This document shows positions 1-6,658 of a stretch of DNA of 7,091 nt, piece after piece (position 1 is the stretch's first letter; every line of letters starts with the position of its first letter). Position numbers and translations under genes: made by a program. The notes under the pieces were generated by a model, which made no database searches, had not been told where the DNA came from, and saw only the letters and a program-made list of their open reading frames with translations. This DNA comes from Hyphomicrobiales bacterium (GTDB lineage Bacteria; Pseudomonadota; Alphaproteobacteria; Rhizobiales; Aestuariivirgaceae): positions 1 through 7,091 of the forward strand of contig JAAURV010000163.1 of assembly GCA_012032065.1 (NCBI GenBank), read 5' to 3'.

Positions 1-186
1 TGCGAGAATTGTTCCCGGCATTACCTTCTCGCCGCGCCTCACCCGCACCTGCTTGATGCGCGCCGTGGCGACGGGTGCTATCGAGGCATACTCGCCTTCG
101 ACATAACCGGGGAACCGTTCGGCGCTATCGGTCTGGCAGCCGGGCAACAGCGACGATAGAATTGCGATGGAGCAAATGAAACTCAT
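1..186 (-). CDS. HlyD/YbhG-type membrane fusion (periplasmic adaptor) lipoprotein, N-terminal part
   Basis: Only the first 62 codons are present; the gene continues past the left edge. The protein starts MSFICSIAIL and has a short hydrophobic signal ending in LLPGC, a lipobox, so the mature protein is probably a lipoprotein anchored at Cys17. After it comes GYVEGEYASIAPVATARI followed by VRRGEKVMPGTIL. This is the usual start of HlyD-family adaptors: a first beta strand leading into the biotinyl-lipoyl-like half motif. Such proteins join an inner-membrane ABC or MFS pump to an outer-membrane channel. The ATG (186-184) overlaps the TGA of the upstream repressor gene (185-183) as ATGA, so the two are surely co-transcribed and probably translationally coupled. 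In enterobacteria a CecR regulator precedes ybhG and the ybhFSR ABC exporter genes, so an ABC exporter beyond the edge is likely, though this is inference. The substrate is unknown. Confidence 0.8.
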   Translation of the reverse strand, partial: MSFICSIAILSSLLPGCQTDSAERFPGYVEGEYASIAPVATARIKQVRVRRGEKVMPGTILA

Positions 187-842
187 GATGCGTCTCCCAA
201 ACGAAACGACGACAACGCGGCGGCGAGCGTGTGCCGCAGTTGCGTTTCGATAACCGCGACTTCGGTTTCGCCAATGGACGTCCAATCGAGGCGGCGCATC
301 ACGCCCGCGCGCGCCATACGAAACATCAGGATGTTGCCGAGAACGCCGAAGACCGCGAGCTTCACCGCCTGACTCTCGGGATCGCCGCCCGTGACCTTGG
401 CCCACAGCGCGCAGGCTCCGGCATGCATGGGAGCGAAAACGCTATCATACAGAATGTCGAAAGCCGGCGTCGGGTCCATCTGCTCGCGGACCACCATGCG
501 GGCGAAGCGCTCCATTTCCTGAGTCGCCACCATGAAGCGGGCGAAGCGCAGGCACAGGGTCTCGAGCGCCTTTCGAGGATCGACATCAGATGCCGGTTGG
601 GCAAGCGCCTGTTGCACCATTCGCGACTGTACGAACCCCGCAATGTGGGCAATGCAAGCGCGGTAGAGTTCTTCCTTGCCGCCGAATTGATAGGCGATGC
701 CGGCGATGTTGACGCCGGCGCGGGCGGCAATCTCGCGGGTCGAAACGCCATCGAAGCCACGGCTGCCGAACAGATCGATGGCGGCGTTAAGCAGTTTATC
801 CCGAGCGGAACCTCGGGCGGCGCGTGGCGGACGATCGAGCAT
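183..842 (-). CDS. TetR-family transcriptional repressor, CecR/YbiH type
   Basis: This is a 219-residue DNA-binding regulator. The N-terminal TetR domain is clear: ARDKLLNAAIDLFGSRGF at about residues 13-30, then the helix-turn-helix STREIAARAGVNIAGIAYQF at about 34-53, then GGKEELY. The rest (about 80-219), with FARMVVREQMDPTPAFD and an all-helical C-terminus, resembles the ligand-binding domain of CecR/YbiH (DUF1956). The same frame stays open to a TTG at 872-870, but that codon lies inside the 16-bp palindrome. I therefore prefer the ATG at 842-840, although no good ribosome-binding site precedes it. A GTG at 857-855 is a further alternative. The gene overlaps the adaptor gene by 4 bases, which suggests that the repressor controls its own operon. 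CecR in E. coli controls ybhGFSR and affects antibiotic sensitivity; a similar role here is inferred from family and neighbour. The effector is unknown. Confidence 0.87.
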   Translation of the reverse strand: MLDRPPRAARGSARDKLLNAAIDLFGSRGFDGVSTREIAARAGVNIAGIAYQFGGKEELYRACIAHIAGFVQSRMVQQALAQPASDVDPRKALETLCLRFARFMVATQEMERFARMVVREQMDPTPAFDILYDSVFAPMHAGACALWAKVTGGDPESQAVKLAVFGVLGNILMFRMARAGVMRRLDWTSIGETEVAVIETQLRHTLAAALSSFRLGDAS

Positions 843-870
843 GAGCCCGCATACCACGCCAAAAGTAATC

Positions 871-886
871 AATCAATCGATTGATT
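871..886. promoter_or_regulatory. Perfect 16-bp palindrome, probable operator of the TetR-family repressor
   Basis: AATCAATCGATTGATT is its own reverse complement, with the centre between 878 and 879, and sits 28 bases upstream of the preferred repressor start. A further AATC step on the left (867-870) extends the repeat unit on one side only. TetR proteins bind as dimers to palindromes of about this size next to their own genes. On the minus strand TTGATT (874-869) and TATGCG (851-846) are 17 bases apart and could be a promoter overlapping the palindrome. Repression by occlusion is therefore plausible. The match to this regulator is inferred from position. Confidence 0.65.
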
Positions 887-962
887 AAAAACTTGCGAGG
901 CGTCTCACAGACCCCTTTCCGGCTTGCCGCAAAGGCATCATGCTGGCGGCGCTCGCGAAACC

Positions 963-968
963 GAGGTG
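963..968 (+). promoter_or_regulatory. Ribosome-binding site that sets the lipase start
   Basis: GAGGTG lies 4 bases before the ATG at 973. An in-frame ATG at 940 has no comparable site, so translation probably starts at 973 with MAKLKNP. Confidence 0.6.
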
Positions 969-972
969 CACC

Positions 973-1877
973 ATGGCCAAGCTGAAGAATCCGTTCGACT
1001 TCAACGACGCGCTGCTCTGCGCCAAGCTCGCACAGTGGGCGTATCTCGAGCCCGAGAGCGAGGAGTTCCAAGCAAACCTCAAATCGCAGAAACTCGCCAG
1101 CGCCGGCTCGCTTTCCGAAAAAACAGGCGAAGGCAGCATCTTTGGCAAACTGAAAGTCGACACGCAGGCGTTCGCAGCCGACAGCGCCACGACGCGCTAC
1201 ATTGTATTCCGCGGCAGTGAGACCGGGTTTTGGGACTGGATCACCGATTTTCGAATCGATACCGAGCCGCGCCAGAACCACCAGGTGCATCGCGGATTTC
1301 TTCAAGCGATCTCGGCGTCCGATACGGCGAAGGCGGTTTCCGGCTGGTTCGCGGCGCAGGCGATAAGCGCGTGATCCTCGCCGGGCATTCCCTTGGCGGC
1401 GCGCTTGCGGCCTGCGCCGCGGTGCTGCACGAGAAACCCGCGGCGGCCTGCTACACCTATGGCCAGCCGCGCATCGGCTTGATCGCCGGCCAATCGCAAA
1501 CGCCGATCTGCCGCTTCATCAATCGCGCCGACATCGTGCCGCGCGTGCCGGTCGATTTCAGAAAGCTCGTGCGCGACTCCGCCGACACGCCGATCGTCGA
1601 GAAGCTTGCGCTCAAACTCGTCGATGCGCTGGGCAAAATCACCGTGGCGGATATCGACTACAGCCATGCCGGCGAGTCTTATGTGATTGGCAAGGATGGC
1701 AAGCTCGCCGAAAACGGCGAGGCGGACTATCTGAAGTTTCTGCTCAAATCTCTCCCGGACTCGTTGAAGTCCTTGCTCGCGAGCCGGCTTTCAGGCGGCG
1801 CGATTGCCTATAAAGGAGATCTCATCAGCGATCACTCCGGCAAGAAATATGTCGCGGCGCTGGAGAAGCTGGCCTGA
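973..1877 (+). pseudogene. Class 3 lipase family protein, interrupted by a one-base frameshift
   Basis: Two reading frames together make one alpha/beta-hydrolase of the Lipase_3 family. The first frame (973-1374) gives the N-terminal half, with FDFNDALLCAKLAQWAYLE and the oxyanion-type strand YIVFRGSE at about residues 76-83. It ends at a TGA soon after GWFAAQA. The second frame carries DKRVILAGHSLGGALA, with the nucleophile Ser in GHSLG. It then has YTYGQPRIG and NRADIVPRVP (candidate acid Asp), and a candidate His in DYSHAGESYVIG. Adding one base near 1361-1364 joins them into a 301-residue protein with Ser140, Asp187 and His232. The second frame has no further stop and ends at the TGA at 1875. 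No signal peptide is visible, so the product would be cytoplasmic or exported another way. The substrate is unknown; acylglycerol or other ester hydrolysis is expected from the family. The break may be a real mutation or a sequence error, since the rest is well preserved. Confidence 0.82.
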
Positions 1878-2053
1878 CTGCGCCGCCATCGGCTGGCAAT
1901 TTGCCGCAGCGCAGAACAAGGCTTATTCCGCAAGGTTTTCAACATGTGAAACGCCAATCCATTTCTTGACACAATCCCGCCCCGAAACTAAGAAGAGCGC
2001 GATTTTGGGGGGTGTTCGACGCCGCCTGCGGGCCTTTTTTCTTGAGCGCGATC
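1878..2053. other. Intergenic region between the lipase gene and the F0 operon
   Basis: Directly after the lipase stop there is an imperfect stem, CTGCGC (1878-1883) with GCGCAG (1909-1914), enclosing a small GGCA/TGCC hairpin (1895-1905). No T-run follows, so a role in ending the lipase transcript is uncertain. The remainder is less GC-rich and carries the probable atp promoter. No credible gene was seen. Confidence 0.4.
1966..1994 (+). promoter_or_regulatory. Probable housekeeping promoter of the F0 operon
   Basis: A perfect -35 hexamer TTGACA (1966-1971) is followed after 17 bases by TAAGAA (1989-1994), a weak -10 element. Transcription would begin near 2000, giving a leader of about 50 bases before atpI. 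It is the only good -35 match in the gap and is correctly oriented. The poor -10 is common in alphaproteobacteria but limits certainty. Confidence 0.5.
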
Positions 2054-2422
2054 ATGAGTGATACCGGCGATAAGCCATCGCAGGATCGGCTGAAGGACTT
2101 AAGCCAGCGGCTGGACAAGACGCTTCAGGAGCGGCGGGGCAACGCCGGACCCGGACCCGATACGACCGAGGGTTCGGCGGCAGGCCTCGCGATGCGGGCG
2201 GTTACGGAGCTGCTTGCTGGGCTTCTCGTTTGCATGGGCTTGGGGTGGATGGCCGACAAATATCTCGGCACCGCTCCGTGGATCATGCTGGCGCTGATGC
2301 CGCTGGGCCTGGCGGCGGGGGTGATGAACGTAATGCGTCTCTCCAAGTCGAAACAGGCCGATGACGTTCTCGGCGGCAAGGGGCCACCCGCTCCTTCCGT
2401 CAAAGATGATGACGAGGATTGA
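2054..2422 (+). CDS. atpI: AtpI, ATP synthase accessory/assembly protein
   Basis: This 122-residue small membrane protein is the first gene of the F0 operon. It has a charged, soluble N-terminus (about residues 1-45), including DRLKDLSQRLDKTLQERR. Two hydrophobic segments follow at about 46-66 and 75-95, separated by the short loop DKYLGTAPW, which is typical of the AtpI/AtpZ family. It ends in an acidic tail, DDDED. AtpI proteins help assemble the c-ring or handle divalent ions and are not part of the final enzyme. The frame is open to a GTG at 2012, but MSDTGDK at 2054 is the better start because the extra residues (FDAACGPFFLSAI) look like leader sequence; the site before the ATG (TTGAG) is weak. 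The stop lies 2 bases before the GTG of atpB. Position, length and topology agree, so identification is firm although this family is poorly conserved. Confidence 0.88.
   Translation: MSDTGDKPSQDRLKDLSQRLDKTLQERRGNAGPGPDTTEGSAAGLAMRAVTELLAGLLVCMGLGWMADKYLGTAPWIMLALMPLGLAAGVMNVMRLSKSKQADDVLGGKGPPAPSVKDDDED
2414..2417 (+). promoter_or_regulatory. Ribosome-binding site deciding the atpB start
   Basis: GAGG lies 7 bases before the GTG at 2425 but only 1 base before the alternative TTG at 2419. This favours GTG as the atpB start. The site lies inside the last codons of atpI, so the two genes are probably translationally coupled. Confidence 0.55.
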
Positions 2423-2424
2423 CC

Positions 2425-3165
2425 GTGGCGACGACCGAAGGCGGCGAAGTTAAGATCATCGACCCGATCCATCAGTTCGTGATCAATAACATCATCGATC
2501 TTGGCCCTCTGTCCTTTACCAATTCCGCGCTCTGGGCGGTAATCGCCGTTGTCTGCGCCGCGCTGCTGTTCATACTGGCGCCCGCGAACCTGATCCCCAC
2601 GCGCCTGCAATCGATCGCGGAGAGTCTGTACGAAGTCGTCGACAACATGACGCACGAGGTGCTGCACGAAAACGCGCGCACCTACTTTCCCTTCGTGCTG
2701 ACGCTGTTCCTCTTCATTCTCTTCGCCAATGTGCTTGGCCTCATCCCCTACTCCTTCACGGTGACGAGCCACATCATCGTCACGCTGGCGCTTGCCCTCG
2801 TCGTGTTCATCGGCGCCACCATCATTGGCTTCATCAGAAACGGTTTCGGCTATCTGAGACTCTTCGTGCCGTCTGGAGTTCCAGCCCTGTTGCTGCCGAT
2901 CGTGGTGCTGATCGAAATCGTATCCTACTTCATACGGCCGCTCTCGCTCTCCATCCGTCTCTTCGCCAACATGATGGCGGGTCATATGATGCTGAAGGTG
3001 ATGGCGGGCTTCGTCGTCATGCTGGGCGTTGCCGGCGGCTGGCTGCCGCTGATCGCCATGGTGGGGCTGACCGGCCTCGAACTGCTGGTCGCCGTGCTCC
3101 AGGCTTACGTATTCGCGCTTCTCACCTGCATGTATCTGAGCGATGCCATGCATGTGGATCACTAA
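2425..3165 (+). CDS. atpB: F0F1 ATP synthase subunit a
   Basis: This 246-residue integral membrane protein forms the proton half-channels of ATP synthase beside the c-ring. After IDPIHQFVINNII it has hydrophobic segments at about residues 33-53, 88-109, 114-135, 153-171, 186-212 and 214-238. The signature SLSIRLFANMMAGH contains the essential Arg178 (equivalent to Arg210 of E. coli), which faces the c-subunit carboxylate. GLELLVAVLQAYVFALL near the C-terminus is also typical, with conserved Glu and Gln. Length matches alphaproteobacterial subunit a. I chose GTG 2425 over TTG 2419 because of ribosome-site spacing; the difference is two residues. It lies 2 bases after atpI and 33 bases before atpE. 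Nothing is missing or altered. Confidence 0.97.
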   Translation: MATTEGGEVKIIDPIHQFVINNIIDLGPLSFTNSALWAVIAVVCAALLFILAPANLIPTRLQSIAESLYEVVDNMTHEVLHENARTYFPFVLTLFLFILFANVLGLIPYSFTVTSHIIVTLALALVVFIGATIIGFIRNGFGYLRLFVPSGVPALLLPIVVLIEIVSYFIRPLSLSIRLFANMMAGHMMLKVMAGFVVMLGVAGGWLPLIAMVGLTGLELLVAVLQAYVFALLTCMYLSDAMHVDH

Positions 3166-3198
3166 TTCCAATCAACCATCAAAATCGGGAGAAAGACC
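3166..3198 (+). promoter_or_regulatory. A-rich translation-initiation region of atpE
   Basis: The 33-base gap before atpE is AT-rich and apparently unstructured (CAATCAACCATCAAAATC) and ends in the ribosome-binding stretch GGGAGAAAG before the ATG. In E. coli the region before atpE is known to raise translation to meet the high copy number of subunit c. A similar function here is inferred. Confidence 0.4.
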
Positions 3199-3423
3199 AT
3201 GGACGTTGAAGCAGCAAAGATGATCGGTGCGGGCATCGCGGCGATTGCGCTCGGTGGCGCCGGTGTCGGCATCGGCCACATCTTCGGCAACTACCTCGCG
3301 GGCGCGCTCCGCAATCCGGCCGCTGCGGCGGGCCAGCGCGGCACGCTGTTCCTGGGCTTCGCCTTCGCCGAAGCGACGGGCCTCATCGGCTTCGCCGTCG
3401 CCATGCTCATCCTGTTCGGCTGA
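3199..3423 (+). CDS. atpE: F0F1 ATP synthase subunit c
   Basis: This 74-residue protein makes the rotating c-ring. It is a hairpin of two membrane helices, about residues 8-34 and 48-73. The first carries the glycine motif GxGxGxG as GAGVGIG (20-26), which packs the ring. The loop has RNP at 38-40, the place of the usual RQP, where the ring meets the F1 foot. The proton-carrying carboxylate is Glu58 in FAEATGLIGFA. No sodium-binding signature was noticed, so the enzyme is expected to use protons. A good ribosome site precedes it and a strong hairpin follows it. Its sequence is typical of alphaproteobacteria. Confidence 0.97.
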   Translation: MDVEAAKMIGAGIAAIALGGAGVGIGHIFGNYLAGALRNPAAAAGQRGTLFLGFAFAEATGLIGFAVAMLILFG

Positions 3424-3443
3424 TCGGCTCAACGAAACGAAAG

Positions 3444-3471
3444 CCGGTTCCGGACAAACGTCCGGCGCCGG
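3444..3471 (+). other. mRNA hairpin between atpE and the b' gene
   Basis: CCGGAC (3450-3455) pairs with GTCCGG (3460-3465) around the loop AAAC. Beyond one mismatch and one G-U pair the stem continues with CCGG (3444-3447) and CCGG (3468-3471). The result is a 12-step stem with 10 normal pairs. No T-run follows, so it is not a standard terminator. It may protect the 3' end of atpE mRNA or weaken read-through, helping make more subunit c than b' and b. This role is inferred. Confidence 0.6.
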
Positions 3472-3496
3472 ATGATCCGCAATCGAGGTTTGACCG

Positions 3497-4036
3497 ATGG
3501 CCACGACCACGACCGAAACGACGGGCGCCGAAGGCGGGCACGCAGCCAAACCCGGCATGCCGCAGCTCGACACGACGACCTGGGTGCCGCAGCTGTTCTG
3601 GCTCGCGGTCGCGTTTATCGCGCTTTACATGGTCGTGTCGCGGATCGTGATCCCGAAAACGGGCGGCGTCATCGCCAAGCGCAAGGCGAGCGTCGAGGGT
3701 GACCTCGCAGCCGCGCTGGCGCTTAAGGCAGACTCCGACAGAGCCGTGGAAGCCTACGAGCAATCGCGCGCCGCCGCGCGCGCCAAGGCGAACGGCATCG
3801 CTCAGGAAAACCGCAACGCGCTCGGTTCCGAGATCGATGGCGAACGCGCGAAACTCGATGCGGCGCTCTCAGCCAAGGCCGCGGAAGCGGATAAGCGGAT
3901 TTCCGCCGCCAAGTCCAAGGCGCTCGCCGGCATCAAGGGCGTTGCCGCCGATATCGCGCGCGACATTGCGATCGAACTGACAAGCGCCAAGATCACCAGG
4001 AAGGCCGCGGCGGACGCCGTTGCCAAGATCAAGTAG
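3497..4036 (+). CDS. atpF': F0F1 ATP synthase subunit b'
   Basis: This 179-residue peripheral-stalk subunit has a low-complexity, Thr/Gly-rich N-terminus (about residues 2-25). The motif LDTTTWVPQLFWLAVAFIALYMVV holds the single membrane helix (about 32-50), followed by IPKTGGVIAKRKASVEGDLAAA. A long charged helical region with many Ala, Lys and Glu then runs to the end and should form a right-handed coiled coil with subunit b. The extended N-terminus and the PQLFWLA motif are typical of the b' type (named atpF', atpF2 or atpG by different annotators). In alphaproteobacteria and photosynthetic bacteria b' replaces one copy of b. The ATG follows GAGG (3485-3488) by 8 bases. The next gene starts 9 bases after the stop. 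Confidence 0.94.
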   Translation: MATTTTETTGAEGGHAAKPGMPQLDTTTWVPQLFWLAVAFIALYMVVSRIVIPKTGGVIAKRKASVEGDLAAALALKADSDRAVEAYEQSRAAARAKANGIAQENRNALGSEIDGERAKLDAALSAKAAEADKRISAAKSKALAGIKGVAADIARDIAIELTSAKITRKAAADAVAKIK

Positions 4037-4045
4037 GAGTTCTCA

Positions 4046-4537
4046 ATGGGGTTCTTTGGCGATCCGGCAAGCTGGGTTCTGGTTTCCTTCCTGCTCTTCA
4101 TCGCGCTGTTGATCTATCTCAAGGTGCCGGCGATGGCGGCCAAGGCGCTGGATGACCGCGCCGCGAAGATCGCCAAGGAACTGGAAGAAGCACGCAAACT
4201 CCGCGAGGAAGCCCAGGCACTGCTCGATTCCTACAAAGCCAAGCGCGGCGAAGCCGAACGCGAAGCCGCCGATATCGTGGCGCAAGCCAAGACCGATGCC
4301 GAGGAGTTCGCCGCCGAATCGCGCCGCAAGCTTAGCGAGACCATCGAACGCCGCTCGAAGCAGGCCGAGCAGAAGATCGCCCAGGCCGAAGCCGCAGCAA
4401 CGAAGGATGTGCGCGATCTCGCGACCGAACTTGCGGTCAAAGCGGCGTCGCGGCTCTCGGCCGAAGCAACCAAGGGCGCACGCGGCGCCAAGCTGGTCGA
4501 TGAGTCAATCGCCGCCATCAAGTCGCGGCTGAACTAG
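4046..4537 (+). CDS. atpF: F0F1 ATP synthase subunit b
   Basis: This 163-residue peripheral-stalk subunit holds the F1 head still against the turning c-ring. It begins with a membrane helix (WVLVSFLLFIALLIYLKV, about residues 10-27) and continues with the typical AAKALDDRAAKIAKELEEARKLREEAQALLDSYK. Long Ala/Glu/Lys heptad-like helices run to the C-terminus, which would contact the delta subunit. Compared with b' it lacks the long N-terminal extension, as expected for the b member of the pair. Its ribosome site AGGAG (4035-4039) overlaps the stop of b', so coupling is likely. It is the last gene of the operon; no F1 genes follow, as is usual where F0 and F1 operons are separate. Confidence 0.95.
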   Translation: MGFFGDPASWVLVSFLLFIALLIYLKVPAMAAKALDDRAAKIAKELEEARKLREEAQALLDSYKAKRGEAEREAADIVAQAKTDAEEFAAESRRKLSETIERRSKQAEQKIAQAEAAATKDVRDLATELAVKAASRLSAEATKGARGAKLVDESIAAIKSRLN

Positions 4538-4548
4538 ACACGTCCGAA

Positions 4549-4577
4549 TCTCCCGCTCACGCGAAGCGTGGGGGAGA
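4549..4577 (+). terminator. Hairpin at the end of the F0 operon, between convergent genes
   Basis: CACGC (4558-4562) pairs with GCGTG (4566-4570) around GAA. After a small internal loop, TCTCCC (4549-4554) pairs with GGGAGA (4572-4577). The hairpin begins 11 bases after the atpF stop and ends 7 bases before the stop of the opposite-strand gene. It is well placed to end or protect both transcripts. No T-run follows on either strand, so it is not a classic intrinsic terminator. Confidence 0.5.
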
Positions 4578-4584
4578 AAATGCT

Positions 4585-6629
4585 TCACGCCACTGACTTC
4601 TGCCTTACGGCAGCAACGAATTTGGCGCGGAATTCTCTGTCCAGTTTGTCCGCTTGATCGATCGCCATGTTGGCCGCGCTCGGCCGGCCCAGCGCGAAGC
4701 CTTGTACCTGGTCGATGCCAAGTTCCATGAGGACGCGCACTTCGCTCTCCGATTCCGAGCCTTCGGCGACGGTCAGCATATCGAGGGCGTGCACAAGCTT
4801 GATGATGCCTGCCAGCATCTCGCGTTTCTGGCCATCCCGATCGATGCCCGAGACAAACGAACGGTCGATCTTCACTTTCACGAATGGAAGATTCTGCAGG
4901 TAGGAGAGCGACGAATAGCCGGTGCCGAAATCGTCGAGCGCCAAATGTACGCCAAGCCCCTGCAGCGACTCGAGGATGCGCTGGACTTCGCGCGAAGAGC
5001 TTTCGGCGAAGACCGACTCGGTCAATTCGAGACAGAGAAGCGACGGCGGGAGTTCAGTCTCCAGCAGCACGCGCTCGACGGCGGCCACGAAATCCGGCTG
5101 CCGGATCTGCTCTGCCGACACGTTGACCGAGACGTGACGCCGCGGATGGCCGGCAATCAGCCAGCGCTTGGCCTCGCGGCAGCTTGCCTTCAATACCCAA
5201 ATACCCAAATCGCAGATCAATCCCGACTGCTCGGCAATCGGGATGAAGCGCCCAGGCGAAATGTTGCCCTTCTCCGCATGCGTCCACCGCGCCAGGCTCT
5301 CGAAGCCCACCACGCGGCCAGTGACCAGGTCGACCTGCGGCTGGAAGTGAAGATGCAGCCCATCGCCAGCAATTGCCTCGCGCAAATCCCGGGCAAGTCC
5401 GGTGGTCTCGAGAAGCTCCGAGTCCATCGCCGCGCGGAAAAACTGAATCGAGCCTTTGCCGTTCTTCTTCGCGCGGTGCAGCGCGAGATCGGACTTGCGA
5501 AGGAGTTCGCTGGAATTGCTGCTGTCGCGTGGAGCCAGGCACGCTCCGAACGATGCGCTCGCGGCTATCTCGCGGTCCATGATTGAAACCGGATGAATCA
5601 TCTTCGCGGCGATGGCCGCAAGCGCTGCGTCGGCCTTTTCCTCGTCTTCGAATCCGGGAGAAGAATGGCGAATTCGTCGCCGCCCATGCGCGTGAGCTTG
5701 GCTCCGGCAGGCGCCTCGCGCTGCAAGAGCGCCGCGATTTCCATGAGCAGCGCGTCACCCGTCGTGTGGCCGAAGGTATCGTTTACCTGCTTGAAGTTGT
5801 CCAGGTCCACCAAGACAACGGCAACCGGCTTTCCACTGCCGACCAGTTGCTGCACGTCTTCGTGGAACCGGCGGCGGTTGCCGACACCGGTGAGGGGATC
5901 GAAGTAGGCAAGCTTCTCGAGTTGATCGTCGCGGAGGTTGATCTCGGCCATCATGGCGTTGAAGCTGTCGACGAGCATCCCGGTTTCGTCGTCGGACAGG
6001 TTCTCGACTTTTGTGGTGTAGTCACGCACCGACCGGATGTGGCGCATCGCCTCAGTCAGCGACACAATCGGCTGCGTGATCCGCCGCTGCAGCCGCAGCG
6101 CCACGGCGATGCCAAGGATGGCGGCAGCAAGTGCTGCCATCAGCGTCCACAGAAGCGCGCTCAAAAGGCTCGCGCGCAGGCCGGAAAGATCGGCGATGAC
6201 AATGATCTTTCCCACTTTGCCGCCGGAGTTTATGACGTCCACCGCCACCGGCATCGACCCTGCCCTAAGAAGGGCCAGCGTCGATGCATCTCCAACACCG
6301 AGGTCGCTTTCGAGAAATGTCGCCGTGCCGAGCGCCGCGAAGATTTTTCCGTCTGGTGTGGCGGCGGCTGCGTAACTCACATCGGCCAAGCGCGCGATCG
6401 AGCGGAGTACGTCGCGCACATGATCGGCATGCCCGTGGCTCATGTGATCGCCGATCGCGGACGCGAGAACGATGCCGACGCCTTCGATGCTAGCCTTGCG
6501 GTTGGCTATCTGGTGTGTGGCCTGCATCCATAGCGACATGATCGTCGCCGACGCCACAGCCAACAGCACCGAGGCGAAAACCACCGCCACGATTCGTCCG
6601 CCAATTGTCCTGTGCCGCTTCGCCGCCAT
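4585..6629 (-). pseudogene. Membrane sensor HAMP-GGDEF-EAL protein (cyclic di-GMP cyclase/phosphodiesterase), interrupted by a one-base frameshift
   Basis: Two minus-strand frames (6629-5598 and 5601-4585) form one protein of about 681 residues once one base is added near 5640-5645. Order: membrane helix about 10-34; an extracytoplasmic sensor region about 35-152, possibly CHASE8-like; a second membrane helix about 153-178; HAMP about 180-233; GGDEF domain from 236 with DPLTGVGNRRRF and an intact GGDEF at 316-320; EAL domain from about 410. The EAL motif reads ESL (444-446). The other catalytic features are kept: NVS at 503, LELTES, DDFGTGYSS (Asp566, Asp567), KIDRSF, AEGSE (Glu623) and QGFALGRP. 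Both domains therefore look chemically competent. The inhibitory RxxD site before GGDEF is absent (PAGA instead). The break lies just after GGDEF in DSKT, so the unrepaired first product would have an incomplete cyclase domain. The ATG at 6629 has no strong ribosome site. It converges with atpF and diverges from the Tad-like gene. Confidence 0.88.
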
Positions 6630-6658
6630 GAATGAGTCCGGGCCCGTGCCAGAGTGTC

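Noticed and set aside
231..884. Open frame of 217 codons on the plus strand opposite the TetR gene
   Set aside because: The minus strand carries a clear helix-turn-helix domain; the plus frame is a shadow rich in His, Arg and Ala.
2021..2040. T-run (2035-2040) after a GC-rich stretch, possible intrinsic terminator
   Set aside because: The best stem before the T-run is only about three pairs; it lies just before the atpI start, where a terminator would block the operon.
2125..3171. Long open frame of 348 codons on the minus strand opposite atpI and atpB
   Set aside because: It mirrors the coding bias of the strongly conserved atp genes, is rich in His, Asp, Arg and Gln as shadow frames are, and matches no family.
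4654..5586. Long open frame of 310 codons on the plus strand opposite the EAL domain
   Set aside because: The minus strand encodes clear EAL catalytic motifs; the plus-strand product is a shadow with no domain.
5636..5646. Programmed -1 frameshifting at GGAAAAGG in the GGDEF-EAL gene
   Set aside because: The bases do not form a proper slippery heptamer in the incoming frame and no clear downstream stimulatory stem was seen; a lost base is simpler.
5583..6533. Long open frame of 316 codons on the plus strand opposite the sensor and GGDEF region
   Set aside because: The opposite strand has intact membrane, HAMP and GGDEF features; this frame has none and no good start.
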